The position numbers and the translations under genes were made by a program. 36,360 nucleotides of DNA. Origin: Mycobacterium sp. AT1 (lineage in GTDB: Bacteria; Actinomycetota; Actinomycetes; Mycobacteriales; Mycobacteriaceae). The notes beneath the pieces were generated by a model that ran no database searches, was not told where the DNA came from, and was given only the letters and a program-made list of their open reading frames with translations. Each line of letters starts with the position of its first letter. The stretch's first letter is position 1. Of this stretch, positions 1 through 7,737 are shown piece by piece. The stretch is taken from contig NZ_MVOC01000001.1 in assembly GCF_002043095.1 (NCBI RefSeq), forward strand, positions 1-36,360, read 5' to 3'.

Positions 1-605
1 CCGCCGAGCAGCGCGTTGGCGCGGCTGGGGCGGTACTTGGCCACGATCTCGACGCCCGGTTGGTCGAGGAGCAGCGGCGACGGCAGCAGGCCGCGCTCGA
101 GGCGGGAGTTCTCCTGCGCTCTGAGCTGGCTGGACCGCAGATCCGCCGAGGTGATCTCGGCGCGCTTGCGTTCGATCGCATAGAGCAGGGCACGCCGCAG
201 CATCTCGGCTTCGACGCGACCCTTGACGAGGTAGTCCTGCGCGCCGGACGCGAGGGCCGACACGCCGAAGTGCTCGTCGTTGAGCCCGGTGAGCACCACG
301 ATCGGGATGGTGGGGTCGCACTTGGTCACCCGGTCGAGCGCCGCGATGCCGTTCGCGTCGGGAAGGTTCAGGTCGAGCAGGATGCAGTCCGGCCGCAGCT
401 TGGCCAGTTCGACCTCGGCGTCGGCCATCGACGGAGCCCAGGCCAACCGGATGTCGATGTCCGCGTCCACGACGAGTTCCTCGACCAGCAGGGCGTCTCC
501 CCGGTCGTCCTCAACCAGCAGGACCGACAGGGGGCGGGTCTGGGCGCCTACGCCAGCCCCAGCCGTTGGATCAGGGTCGGATGGAGCCCCCACCGGCAAC
601 CACAT
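1..605 (-). CDS. Response regulator fused to PP2C (SpoIIE) phosphatase, 3' end outside window
   Basis: About 201 residues are visible; the gene runs off the left edge. Residues 26-140 form a CheY-like receiver: acidic pair D33-D34, phosphoacceptor D78 in LLDLNLP, T106 in VLTG and K128 in YLVKG. A helical linker (about 145-170, AIERKRAEI...) leads into RGLLPSPL and EIVAKYRPS, the typical opening of SpoIIE-type PP2C phosphatases in actinobacterial receiver/phosphatase fusions. The role would be to dephosphorylate a STAS anti-anti-sigma protein when the receiver is phosphorylated; that is inference from family and neighbour. It lies 75 bp downstream of a STAS gene on the same strand, so the two are probably cotranscribed. 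Start is uncertain: ATG at 605, with in-frame TTG 599 and GTG 593; the AAGGA just before the ATG would suit the later starts better. Confidence 0.88.
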   Translation of the reverse strand, partial: MWLPVGAPSDPDPTAGAGVGAQTRPLSVLLVEDDRGDALLVEELVVDADIDIRLAWAPSMADAEVELAKLRPDCILLDLNLPDANGIAALDRVTKCDPTIPIVVLTGLNDEHFGVSALASGAQDYLVKGRVEAEMLRRALLYAIERKRAEITSADLRSSQLRAQENSRLERGLLPSPLLLDQPGVEIVAKYRPSRANALLG

Positions 606-680
606 CCTTCGAACGTCGCATCACGGGGCTGCCGCTGCTTGACAGTCATCCGACAGTACCGTCGTGCCAGTTCTGAACGT

Positions 681-1040
681 CTACGGCTGGGTTCCAAGGG
701 CGGCGAGGGCCTCGTCGGCGGTCTGATAGAGAGCCAAGAACTCGTCGAGCTTGGTCAGCTGGATGGGTCGCGCCGTCGCCGGACCGCTGGCCACCACCGC
801 GAATTTGCCGGTCCCTCCCGCTCTTTCGTGGGTCTCCGCGAGAATCCGCAGACCAACGGAGGCAAGGAAGGACACTGCGGTCAAATCGATGATCAGGGCG
901 TCGGGACGCTCGTCGAGCAGCTCGGTGAGCAGCTCCTCCAAGGCGGGTGAGGTGGCGAGATCCACCACTCCGTCCACCATCAACACGGTGGCCCCGTCCC
1001 GCCGCTCGACCGAAGTCGAGATCGCATCGGCTGTCGACAA
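681..1040 (-). CDS. STAS-domain anti-sigma factor antagonist
   Basis: A 119-residue single STAS domain of the SpoIIAA/RsbV type. The core is GATVLMVDGVVDL (16-28), DALIIDLTAVSFLASVG (47-63) and a C-terminal helix. S61, in FLASVG, sits where the regulatory serine phosphorylated by RsbW-type kinases lies in the family, so the protein should be switchable. Start chosen at TTG 1040, preceded by GGGAGGG. The frame stays open to an ATG at 1208, but that extension does not resemble STAS and would run through a SigF-like promoter (1083-1108), so it is rejected. In the family the unphosphorylated form binds an anti-sigma kinase and frees the sigma factor. The phosphatases in the flanking genes are its natural partners here. 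Confidence 0.88.
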   Translation of the reverse strand: MSTADAISTSVERRDGATVLMVDGVVDLATSPALEELLTELLDERPDALIIDLTAVSFLASVGLRILAETHERAGGTGKFAVVASGPATARPIQLTKLDEFLALYQTADEALAALGTQP

Positions 1041-1082
1041 CGGCCATCCCTCCCTAGTGAACTTCGTCGATCTTAGTGTCCG

Positions 1083-1108
1083 CACCCAGCTCCGCTGGAC
1101 TTTAAACC
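1083..1108 (-). promoter_or_regulatory. SigF-like promoter of the STAS gene
   Basis: Read on the minus strand: GGTTT (1104-1108), a 16-nt spacer, then GGGTG (1083-1087). The mycobacterial SigF consensus is roughly GGTTT-N15-17-GGGTA, so only the last -10 base differs. It lies about 43 bp before the TTG at 1040, leaving room for a short leader with the GGGAGGG ribosome site. A SigF promoter on a SigF-type regulator would give feedback. Confidence 0.6.
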
Positions 1109-1246
1109 AGTCGGCGGCGAGCGCGTCATGCTTAAGGTTAATGTCAAGATCGGCGACTCGCCGAGAGGGGTGCGGCGCGAGAAGATGGACCCGCCGCATC
1201 ACCAGCATTCATCCCTAGACAAGGGGTCGTCCTCATACCCACGGTG

Positions 1247-1261
1247 GCGATTGCAAATCGC
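1247..1261. repeat. Perfect 15-bp inverted repeat (operator-like)
   Basis: GCGATT-GCA-AATCGC, a perfect dyad between the divergent STAS gene and the RsbU-like gene, 22 bp before the possible leader ORF at 1283. It could be a repressor or activator site, or a weak hairpin. No known regulator consensus was recognised. Confidence 0.35.
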
Positions 1262-1282
1262 GTTTTGGGGGAACACACGCGC

Positions 1283-1357
1283 GTGACGGATCGCGTGACT
1301 GACGATGCCCAAGCACTCGTTGCGGATGATCCTTCCGATGACGGAGTCGCGAGCTGA
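1283..1357 (+). CDS. Possible 24-codon leader ORF coupled to the RsbU-like gene
   Basis: GTG start with GGGGGAA 9 bp upstream. It encodes a short acidic peptide (starts VTDRVTDDAQ, ends DDGVAS). Its TGA overlaps the ATG of the next gene as TGATG, the arrangement used for translational coupling. Composition fits coding DNA, but the length gives little statistical support. It may be a genuine leader peptide or a chance ORF. Confidence 0.28.
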   Translation: MTDRVTDDAQALVADDPSDDGVAS

Positions 1358-3546
1358 TGGCGGCTCTCCCCTTCCACCAGCGCTATCCCGCGGCGCTTCG
1401 ACGGCACCTTGACGCCGGCGGCGAGGCCGGCCTCGCCGCGGCCGGGGAGATCGGCCGTGAAGCGTTGGACGCCCGCGTCGGCGTGGTCGAGATCGTCGAC
1501 TGCCACTTCCAACTCACCGAGGAGCTGCCTGCGGCGTCCCGTTCGGCTGCCGTGAACTTCCTCAAGAAGACCCTGGCCGCGTTCGACGTCGCCTCCCGCG
1601 GGTTTGCCGACGGTGTCGAGCGATACGAGGAGCAACGCGCAAGGGCCGACGACCTCGAGGACCGCGACGCGTTTCGCGCCGCGCTGGTGAACTCCCTGCA
1701 GGAGGGGTTCTTCGTAGTCGACCGCGACGGCACCATCGTCGGGGTCAACGAGGCGTTCGAAGTCATCACCGGCTGCGGGGAAGAGGGGCTGCCCTATCGC
1801 TGGCCGTACCCCTGGCTGGTCGACCAGGACGAGGCAGCCAAGCGGCTCGCCCTGCTGGTCAAGCAGGGCAGCATGCAGGCCGAGACGCAGATCCGGCAGT
1901 CAGACGGCCGCCTCACCTGGGCCGCGGTGAGCATCAACTCGGTCACCGCAGGGGGCGCCGACGGTGACGCGTACGTCGGCACCATCCGCGACGTCACGGC
2001 GGCCAAGGCGTCGGCGGCCCGCGAGAGTGCCGTCGTGCGATTGGCGACGGCCGTCGGGATCGCGACCAGCGTCGCCGAGGTGCTCGACATCGTGCTCGAG
2101 GAGCTCCGGGCGGCGATCGACCTGAGCCGGGTCGTCGCCGTGATGTGGACCAAGTCGGGAGCCGACCCCGAGGTGCAGGTCGCCGGATCGCCGGAGCCGA
2201 TTTCCTGGGGCGACCTCGACCCGTTCCTGCAGGCGAGGTTCACCGAGACGCGAGACTGGCCGCCGTTGTCGGTTCAGGCGATCGGGACGGCAGGCCCGTC
2301 GGGCCCGTGGCTGGGCATCATGGCAATGCTCTCGGGCGTCGGCTCGACCGCGCTGTGGCTGGAGAACGCCGAGCCCCGCGTCATCGGTGACGACGACCGG
2401 CTTCTCGTCACCACCCTGGTCGGTCATCTGAGCCTGGCCGTCCAGCACGTTCGCCAGTTCGAGATCGCCAGGGAGGCGTCGTCGACTCTGCAGCGGACGA
2501 TGATGCCGACGACGAAACCGCCGGTCGGCTTCGCAGTCCGATACGAGCCAGCGGCGTCTCCGCTCGAGATCGGCGGCGACTGGTACGACGTGCTCGCGGT
2601 CGGCGACCGTCAGATCGGCATCGTCGTCGGTGACTGCGTAGGCAGCGGCTTGTCGGCGGCGGCGGTGATGGGGCAGCTCAGGAGCTCGGCACGGGTGTTG
2701 CTCGTCAACGGCGCCAGCCCCGGGCGGCTGCTCGACGAATTGGATTCCGCGGCGGCTCTCATCGCGGGCGCGTATTGCACGACCGTCTTCGTCGGAATCG
2801 TCGACGTGGACACCGGGCAGATGGCCTACAGCAGCGCGGGACACATTCCGGCTCTGCTCGCCGTGCCAGGAGGGTCACCGGAGCGTCTGACCGGCGCCAC
2901 GTCGGTTCCGCTGGCGGTCCAGAAGGCGGGTCCTCGGCCGGAGGCGGTGACGTTCCTCGCGCCGGGATCCACCTTGATGCTGTACACCGACGGACTGGTC
3001 GAGCGCCGAGAAGAGCTGGTCGACAACGGCATTCGGCGGGCCGGTGAGGTGCTTGCCGAGACGATCGAATCATCGGCGGACGCAGTCGCGGACGCGATGC
3101 TGCAACGGATGGTTCCGAAGGACGGCTTCGACGACGACGTTGCGATCGTGGTGTACCGCAGACCGCCAGCGCCGTTGGAGATCGACGTGCTGGCGACGCC
3201 CGACCAGCTGAGCGGCATCAGGGCCCAGATCGCCGGTTGGCTGCGGGCCACCGGCATTCCCGACGACCTCGGCGGCGACATCGTGCTCGTCGTGAACGAG
3301 GCGTGCACCAACAGCATCGAACACGCCTACCGCGGGGCGACGCCGGGACGCATGGTGGTGTGCGCCGAGGCGAAGGGCCGTGGGATCTCGATCCGCATCA
3401 CCGACTTCGGCTCGTGGAAGCTACCCGACGCCAACCCGCGGACCCGCGGCCGCGGGGTGCCGCTGATGCGGGCGGTCAGCGGCGACGTCTTTCTCGACGG
3501 CACCTCGACGGGCACCACGGTGACGATGAACTTCGAACTGTCCTAA
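1357..3546 (+). CDS. RsbU_N-PAS-GAF-like-SpoIIE-HATPase stress phosphatase/kinase
   Basis: A 729-residue soluble multidomain regulator. Residues 5-90 (RYPAALRRHL... FADGVERYEE) look like the helical N-terminal domain of RsbU, which in Bacillus binds the activator RsbT. Residues 105-215 are a PAS domain (EGFFVVDRDGTIVGVNEAF). Residues 225-370 look GAF-like. Residues 380-600 are a SpoIIE/PP2C phosphatase with metal-binding GGDWYD (406-411), GD (425-426), YTDG (543-546) and DDD (592-594). Residues 608-729 are an RsbW-like HATPase with N-box NEACTNSIEHAY (647-658), DFG (683-685) and GRG (698-700). It therefore carries both the phosphatase that would activate, and the kinase-type domain that would inactivate, STAS antagonists, as in M. 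tuberculosis Rv1364c but without a C-terminal STAS. The ATG is the first start after an in-frame stop. It ends tail to tail with the next gene, sharing CTAA. Confidence 0.9.
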   Translation: MAALPFHQRYPAALRRHLDAGGEAGLAAAGEIGREALDARVGVVEIVDCHFQLTEELPAASRSAAVNFLKKTLAAFDVASRGFADGVERYEEQRARADDLEDRDAFRAALVNSLQEGFFVVDRDGTIVGVNEAFEVITGCGEEGLPYRWPYPWLVDQDEAAKRLALLVKQGSMQAETQIRQSDGRLTWAAVSINSVTAGGADGDAYVGTIRDVTAAKASAARESAVVRLATAVGIATSVAEVLDIVLEELRAAIDLSRVVAVMWTKSGADPEVQVAGSPEPISWGDLDPFLQARFTETRDWPPLSVQAIGTAGPSGPWLGIMAMLSGVGSTALWLENAEPRVIGDDDRLLVTTLVGHLSLAVQHVRQFEIAREASSTLQRTMMPTTKPPVGFAVRYEPAASPLEIGGDWYDVLAVGDRQIGIVVGDCVGSGLSAAAVMGQLRSSARVLLVNGASPGRLLDELDSAAALIAGAYCTTVFVGIVDVDTGQMAYSSAGHIPALLAVPGGSPERLTGATSVPLAVQKAGPRPEAVTFLAPGSTLMLYTDGLVERREELVDNGIRRAGEVLAETIESSADAVADAMLQRMVPKDGFDDDVAIVVYRRPPAPLEIDVLATPDQLSGIRAQIAGWLRATGIPDDLGGDIVLVVNEACTNSIEHAYRGATPGRMVVCAEAKGRGISIRITDFGSWKLPDANPRTRGRGVPLMRAVSGDVFLDGTSTGTTVTMNFELS

Positions 3547-4706
3547 CGGTTTTCGGCGACGCTGAGCGCAAGCGTTGCGGCGTCGTCCTCCACCCCGGTG
3601 CCCAGATCCTCGATCAGGGTCCGCATGGCCGCCACGATTCCGCCTGCGTCGGTGGGGGAGTGTGCCGCGGCGAAGCGCAGAAGTTCGCCGTCGTCGTCGT
3701 ACCGCGACCCGGCACCGGTACGCGCCTCGGTGAAGCCGTCGGAGTAGGCGAGCAGGGTGTCGCCGGGCGACAGCGCGATCCGCGTCGCGGAGAACGTCGG
3801 CTGGGCGAACAGCCCAACGGCCTGGCCTCCGTCGGTCGGCACGTAGTCTGCACTGCCGTCACGCCGAAGGAGCAGCGGAGGGGGATGGCCTCCTGTGGCC
3901 AACTCCACGTCGAAACCGTCTGCACCCCTGGTGATCACGCCGAACAGTACGGTGCAGAACCAGCCGCGGCCGGCATGGGAGTCCTGTTTCAGGACGCTGT
4001 CGAGGGTGTGCAGCACCCCGACCGGATGGTCGTCGCCGACGGCGGCGGCCCGCAGGGTGTATCTGGTCAACGACGTCAACGTGGCTGCGGCGACGCCCTT
4101 TCCGCACACGTCGCCCAGGAAGAAGCCGTACCTCTCCCTGGACAGCGGGAACAGGTCGTAGAAGTCGCCGCCGACCTCACCGGCCGATGGGCTGTAGTAG
4201 TGGGCGGCTGCCTCCAGGCCGGGAGGCGGGGACAGCGACGGCGGGAGAAGCGAGCGTTGCAGCGTCTCGGCGAAACTCACTGCGCGGCTGCGCTCATCCT
4301 CGGCGCGTCTGCGCTCGGCCAGGAGTTCGCGCTCGTAGGAGCGCCGGTCGGCGGCGTCGTCGGCGACGATGCGGACCAGTTGGGGACGTCCTTGGGCGTC
4401 TGACTTGACGTTCGCGGTGAGCAGGACGGGAAGCCGCCTGCCGTCGGAGGCGACGAGGTCGACCGCGACGCCGCTGAGTACGCCGGACGTCAACAGCATT
4501 GGCGCAAAGTGGGTTTCGTAGTGGATGCGGCCACCGGCGGTGAGCAACCGCGTGAAGGGGGTGCCGATCAGTGCGTCGTGGTCCCGCCCCAGCCACGCCG
4601 AAAGCGTCTCGTTGACGGCCCGGATCTCGCCGTCGGGCGTGGTGATGACGTAACCGCACGGCGCGTTGTCGAACGCGTCGCGCAGCGCGTCGAGGTCCGC
4701 CGTCAC
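3543..4706 (-). CDS. RsbP-like PAS-PP2C phosphatase
   Basis: 387 residues: PAS domain 1-115 (APCGYVITTPDGEIRAVNETL), coiled coil about 118-150 (YERELLAERRRAEDERSRA), SpoIIE/PP2C phosphatase 155-385. Metal ligands are GGDFYD (179-184), GD (198-199), YSDG (321-324) and EDDAATL (373-379). This is the architecture of Bacillus RsbP, the energy-stress phosphatase that dephosphorylates the antagonist RsbV. The GTG start at 4706 overlaps the stop of the upstream RsbQ-like hydrolase as GTGA, so the pair should be translated together, as RsbQ and RsbP must act together in Bacillus. The frame is open far upstream, but that part is the hydrolase gene read out of frame. Assignment as a RsbP functional equivalent is inference from domain order plus neighbour. 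Confidence 0.9.
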   Translation of the reverse strand: MTADLDALRDAFDNAPCGYVITTPDGEIRAVNETLSAWLGRDHDALIGTPFTRLLTAGGRIHYETHFAPMLLTSGVLSGVAVDLVASDGRRLPVLLTANVKSDAQGRPQLVRIVADDAADRRSYERELLAERRRAEDERSRAVSFAETLQRSLLPPSLSPPPGLEAAAHYYSPSAGEVGGDFYDLFPLSRERYGFFLGDVCGKGVAAATLTSLTRYTLRAAAVGDDHPVGVLHTLDSVLKQDSHAGRGWFCTVLFGVITRGADGFDVELATGGHPPPLLLRRDGSADYVPTDGGQAVGLFAQPTFSATRIALSPGDTLLAYSDGFTEARTGAGSRYDDDGELLRFAAAHSPTDAGGIVAAMRTLIEDLGTGVEDDAATLALSVAENR

Positions 4707-5503
4707 GCCGGTGCCGCGAACGCGGCGATGGCCGCCGCCGTCGCGTCGGGAGCGCTGAGCTGCGGGCAGTGGCCGGTCGCGTCGATCGTGACGAGGTCGC
4801 TGCCGGCGATGTGCTCGTGGGTGTACGCGCCGACGGTGCGTGGCGCCAAGGTGTCGTGAAGACACTCGACGACGCGAGACGGAATTCCGACCCGCGGCAG
4901 GTCGGCGCGGTTGTCCGACAGGAAGGTCGTCCGGGCGAACACCCGCGCCTTTGCGGGGTCGTTGCGGCAAAACGACTCGGTGAGCTCGTCCTCGAGCTCT
5001 GGCCGGTCCGGGGTGCCCATGACCTTCGGAGCCATCGTGCGCGACCAGCCCAGGTAGTTGCTCTCCATCGAATCGAGCAGTTCGTCGACGTCGGCGCGGG
5101 AGAATCCGCCGACGTACCCGTCGTGGTCGAGGTAGCAGGGCGACGGCGTCAGCAGCACCAGCTTGGCGAAGCGGGTGGGATCCTTCGCGACGGCGAGCAC
5201 GCCCATCATCGCGGCAACGGAATGACCGACGAAGACCACGTCGGTCAGATCGAGCTCGTCGACGATGTCGAGGATGTCGTCGGCGTACGCGTGCAGCGAC
5301 GAATACCGCTCGGCGTCCCACGCGTGCGGATCGGACAGTCCCGATCCGACGTGGTCGAACAGGACGAGGCGGAACCGATCCTCGAGACGTGCCGCAACCA
5401 GACGCCAGAGATTTTGGTCGCATCCGAACCCGTGGGCCAGCATCACCGTCGTCCCCGACTCGGGCCCGGCGAACGTCACGTTGTTCCTTTCGAGCACGCT
5501 CAC
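4703..5503 (-). CDS. RsbQ-like alpha/beta hydrolase, energy-stress sensor partner
   Basis: 266 residues, against 269 for Bacillus RsbQ. LAHGFGCDQNLWR (22-34) is the oxyanion region typical of the RsbQ/D14/KAI2 subfamily. The catalytic triad is S95 in GHSVAAMMG, D217 in CLHDTLAP and H245 in GHCPQLS. Further subfamily marks are TPSPCYL (119-125), NYLGW (149-153) and FLSDNRADL (194-202). RsbQ-family hydrolases bind or cleave a small hydrophobic molecule and are needed for RsbP phosphatase activity; the ligand is unknown. The gene directly precedes, and overlaps by 4 bp, an RsbP-like gene. GTG start at 5503 with GGAAGG upstream. A strigolactone-type or other esterase is possible in principle, but the coupling to a PAS phosphatase argues for RsbQ. 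Confidence 0.9.
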   Translation of the reverse strand: MSVLERNNVTFAGPESGTTVMLAHGFGCDQNLWRLVAARLEDRFRLVLFDHVGSGLSDPHAWDAERYSSLHAYADDILDIVDELDLTDVVFVGHSVAAMMGVLAVAKDPTRFAKLVLLTPSPCYLDHDGYVGGFSRADVDELLDSMESNYLGWSRTMAPKVMGTPDRPELEDELTESFCRNDPAKARVFARTTFLSDNRADLPRVGIPSRVVECLHDTLAPRTVGAYTHEHIAGSDLVTIDATGHCPQLSAPDATAAAIAAFAAPA

Positions 5504-5571
5504 GCGGTCATCCTTCCACGCCGCTGCGCCGCGCCGCGGTCGACGCCTGGCAACGCTTCCGGTGGGTGACA

Positions 5572-5596
5572 CCGCTGAGGAGCGACGCCTCAGCGG
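5572..5596 (-). terminator. Hairpin overlapping the HAD gene stop
   Basis: CCGCTGAGG, 7-nt loop, CCTCAGCGG: a perfect 9-bp GC-rich stem whose right arm contains the HAD stop codon (5590-5592). No U tract follows, as is common for mycobacterial terminators. It separates the HAD gene from rsbQ-like/rsbP-like and implies that pair has its own promoter in 5504-5571. Confidence 0.6.
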
Positions 5597-6282
5597 CCGG
5601 TCGACACTCCGGCGGCGAGACGGCCGATCGGTGAGTCCTCGAACTGGTCGGCCAGATCGCGCGGATTGCGGTAGACGGCCACCGCGCCCTCGTCCTGCAG
5701 TCGCAGCCGGTCGACGCCGCCACTCTCGACGCCGATGCACTCGACGCCCGCCCTCGCTGCTGCGCGAATGTCCCAGATCGAGTCTCCGACGAAGACGGCG
5801 CGGTCGGCTCCCACGCCCGCGCGTTGCAGCGCGACCTCGACGATGTCGGGTCTCGGCTTGGCGGTGTCCACGTCGCCCGACGACGTGACGGCCGAGACGA
5901 TCTCGTCCTGGTCGAGCACCTTGCGCAACAGCTTCAACTCGTCCTCCGGCGCCGACGTCGCGAGCACCACCTGCAATCCGGTGGCGGCGACCAGGTCCAG
6001 TAGCCGACGGGCTCCGGGAAGCGGCTTCAGCAGGTGCGCGGTCTCCTGATAGAAGCGGGAGTGCAGATCCTTGGCGCGGTCCTTGGTGTCCTCGCTGCTC
6101 GAGTCCTCCGGCATCAACTCCTCGAGCAACGAGGAGCCGTCCATGCCGATGCCGCGGTGGATGCGCCACGACTCCACGTCGACCCCGACCTCGGCGAACG
6201 CCCGTTGCCAGGCGTGCACGTGGAGATAGTTGGAGTCGACCAGGGTTCCATCGATGTCGAACAGGATCGCAGGTGTGGACAT
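5590..6282 (-). CDS. HAD-superfamily phosphatase (phosphoglycolate phosphatase-like)
   Basis: 230 residues with all four HAD motifs: FDIDGTLVDS (8-17; nucleophile D9, acid/base D11), ATSAPE (108-113; motif II), K142 in TAKPRPD, and GDSIWDIRAA (166-175; acidic D167 and D171). A helical cap lies between about residues 20 and 85. The length and cap are those of the phosphoglycolate phosphatase/beta-phosphoglucomutase group. The substrate cannot be read from sequence. ATG at 6282. It is divergent from the MscS gene across a 221-bp gap with an operator-like dyad, and a hairpin overlaps its stop, so it is probably monocistronic. Confidence 0.87.
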   Translation of the reverse strand: MSTPAILFDIDGTLVDSNYLHVHAWQRAFAEVGVDVESWRIHRGIGMDGSSLLEELMPEDSSSEDTKDRAKDLHSRFYQETAHLLKPLPGARRLLDLVAATGLQVVLATSAPEDELKLLRKVLDQDEIVSAVTSSGDVDTAKPRPDIVEVALQRAGVGADRAVFVGDSIWDIRAAARAGVECIGVESGGVDRLRLQDEGAVAVYRNPRDLADQFEDSPIGRLAAGVSTGR

Positions 6283-6310
6283 GCATCACGGGTTCCCAGG
6301 CCCACCCTCG

Positions 6311-6327
6311 TGAAACGACGTGTTTCA
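6311..6327. repeat. Operator-like inverted repeat between HAD and mscS genes
   Basis: TGAAAC-GACGT-GTTTCA: perfect 6-bp arms, 5-bp centre, 29 bp before the HAD start codon and 177 bp before the MscS start. It has the form of a TetR/GntR-type operator. A plus-strand match to a SigF-like pattern (TGTTT 6321-6325, 16 nt, GGGAA 6342-6346) overlaps the right arm. The remaining gap to 6503 shows no other clear signal. Confidence 0.35.
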
Positions 6328-6503
6328 TTCGGCCGCGAGGCGGGAAGCCGTGGCGGGGGATGTACGCGCCATGGGCTGCCGCGAGCGGCGAGCGGCCGGG
6401 CGGCAACGACAATCAACGGCAATCGTGAAGGGATGACGACATCACGGAGTAGAGGTCGGGTTGACCCGGCGCGAGGGGACCTCTGATCCGGTGACGTTCG
6501 CTT

Positions 6504-7403
6504 ATGACTATTACTTACAACGCATTCGAGTTCGCCACGGCGTGGGACGGCCTCTGGTCGTCGAACTTCGGCCGATGGATCGCCACCAACGGCTTGCACA
6601 TCGTGCTCGTGATCGTCGCCACGATCATCGCCACCAGGATCATCCGCCACGTCGCGGGGCGAATCAGCAGGCGCCTGGCCGCAAGTGACGACTCGGACGC
6701 CACCGTCCAGTCCGAAGCGGTCAAACACCGCCAAGCCCTGGCCTCGGTGATCTCCTCGGTGGCGATCGCCGTTCTCTACGTGGTGGTGTCGGTCGACGTG
6801 ATCAACACCCTCGGACTTCCGATCGGGTCGCTGGTTGCCCCGGCCGCCGTGCTCGGTGCTGCCCTCGGTTTCGGCGCCCAACGGATCGTCCAGGACCTTC
6901 TCAGTGGTTTCTTCATCATCACCGAGAAGCAGTACGGCTTCGGTGATCTCGTCCAGTTGACCATCGGGGCGAGCAACGAGGCGGTGGGCACCGTCGAAGA
7001 CGTCACCCTGCGCGTCACCAAACTTCGGACCAGCGACGGCGAGATGTTCACCGTGCCCAACGGTCAGATCGTGAAGTCGCTCAACCTGTCCAAGGATTGG
7101 GCCCGAGCGGTGGTGGACATCCCGGTGCCGGCGTCGGCGGATCTCAACCGGGTCAACGAGGTGCTCAAGGGTGTGTCGGACAAGGCCATGGAGGACGACC
7201 TCTTGCCTACTTTGCTGCTGGACAAGCCATCCCTGATGGGCGTCGAGAGCATCGGGGTCGACGAGGTCAAGCTGCGAATGGTCGCGCGCACCTTGCCCGG
7301 CAAGCAGTTCGACGCGGGCCGACGGCTGCGGCAGCTGGTCGTCGCAGACCTTCGCCGTCAGGGAATCGACAGCCGAACGCCGGCTACCGTCGACGCCGCG
7401 TAA
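6504..7403 (+). CDS. MscS-family mechanosensitive ion channel
   Basis: 299 residues. Membrane segments lie at about 30-47 (LHIVLVIVATIIATRIIR), 78-97 (ALASVISSVAIAVLYVVVSV) and 105-138. The last is the pore-lining helix, with alanine/glycine packing LGAALGFGAQRIVQDLLSGFFI. It is followed by the conserved beta domain: YGFGDLVQL (144-152), GTVEDVTLRVTKLRT (162-176) and VPNGQI (184-189). Channels of this type open under membrane tension and release solutes on hypo-osmotic downshift. Length and three-helix layout match E. coli MscS (286 residues). ATG at 6504 chosen; no good ribosome site precedes it. It stands alone between divergent HAD and a convergent small membrane protein gene 3 bp away. 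Confidence 0.93.
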   Translation: MTITYNAFEFATAWDGLWSSNFGRWIATNGLHIVLVIVATIIATRIIRHVAGRISRRLAASDDSDATVQSEAVKHRQALASVISSVAIAVLYVVVSVDVINTLGLPIGSLVAPAAVLGAALGFGAQRIVQDLLSGFFIITEKQYGFGDLVQLTIGASNEAVGTVEDVTLRVTKLRTSDGEMFTVPNGQIVKSLNLSKDWARAVVDIPVPASADLNRVNEVLKGVSDKAMEDDLLPTLLLDKPSLMGVESIGVDEVKLRMVARTLPGKQFDAGRRLRQLVVADLRRQGIDSRTPATVDAA

Positions 7404-7406
7404 GGC

Positions 7407-7727
7407 TCAGAACGTCGTGAACAGCACGACGGCGGCAGCGGCGATGACGATCCACGCGACGGCCGGTACGACTATCCCGTACCGGCGTCGCGCGGTGACG
7501 AATGAAAGTGCCACTGCCACTGCGGCTACCGCGGGGGTGCCGTATTCGATGAGGCCGAAGACCGTCTCGTTGGGTCCGAACTCGGTGCACTCCCCGGCAC
7601 TGCAGCCCGCGGTGCCCAGCACCTGCAGGTAGGAGTAGACGACGACGGCCAACGCTGCCGGCGCGGTGAGGATTGCCAGTATCCAGTTGACGGTCGTGCG
7701 CGTGCCGTTGCGTAGCTCGGTGTTCAT
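7407..7727 (-). CDS. Small three-helix membrane protein, function unknown
   Basis: 106 residues with likely membrane helices at about 12-36, 62-79 and 84-104. The loop between helices 1 and 2 carries two cysteines (C42, C47) and acidic residues (CSAGECTEFGPNE), which could form an extracytoplasmic disulfide. No family recognised. The frame is open to about 8033, but the ATG at 7727 (start MNTELRNG) is where membrane-protein composition begins, and a separate small gene with a perfect ribosome site occupies the upstream DNA. It follows that gene by 10 bp, so they form a two-gene operon. Confidence 0.75.
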   Translation of the reverse strand: MNTELRNGTRTTVNWILAILTAPAALAVVVYSYLQVLGTAGCSAGECTEFGPNETVFGLIEYGTPAVAAVAVALSFVTARRRYGIVVPAVAWIVIAAAAVVLFTTF

Positions 7728-7737
7728 GCGAGCGCCG

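Noticed and set aside
681..1208. N-terminally extended STAS protein from ATG 1208
   Set aside because: The extra 56 residues do not look like STAS and would cover the SigF-like promoter; TTG 1040 has a ribosome site.
3237..4403. 388-codon plus-strand frame
   Set aside because: Shadow of the two phosphatase genes on either strand, Arg/His-rich with no domain pattern; the opposite-strand genes have full motif sets.
4707..5423. Extended reading frame of the RsbP-like gene
   Set aside because: This part is the rsbQ-like gene read out of frame; the GTG at 4706 gives an exact GTGA overlap and the domain starts there.
5504..6412. Long N-terminal extension of the RsbQ-like hydrolase
   Set aside because: It is antiparallel-frame shadow of the HAD gene, arginine-rich, and crosses a hairpin; the hydrolase matches RsbQ from its GTG at 5503.
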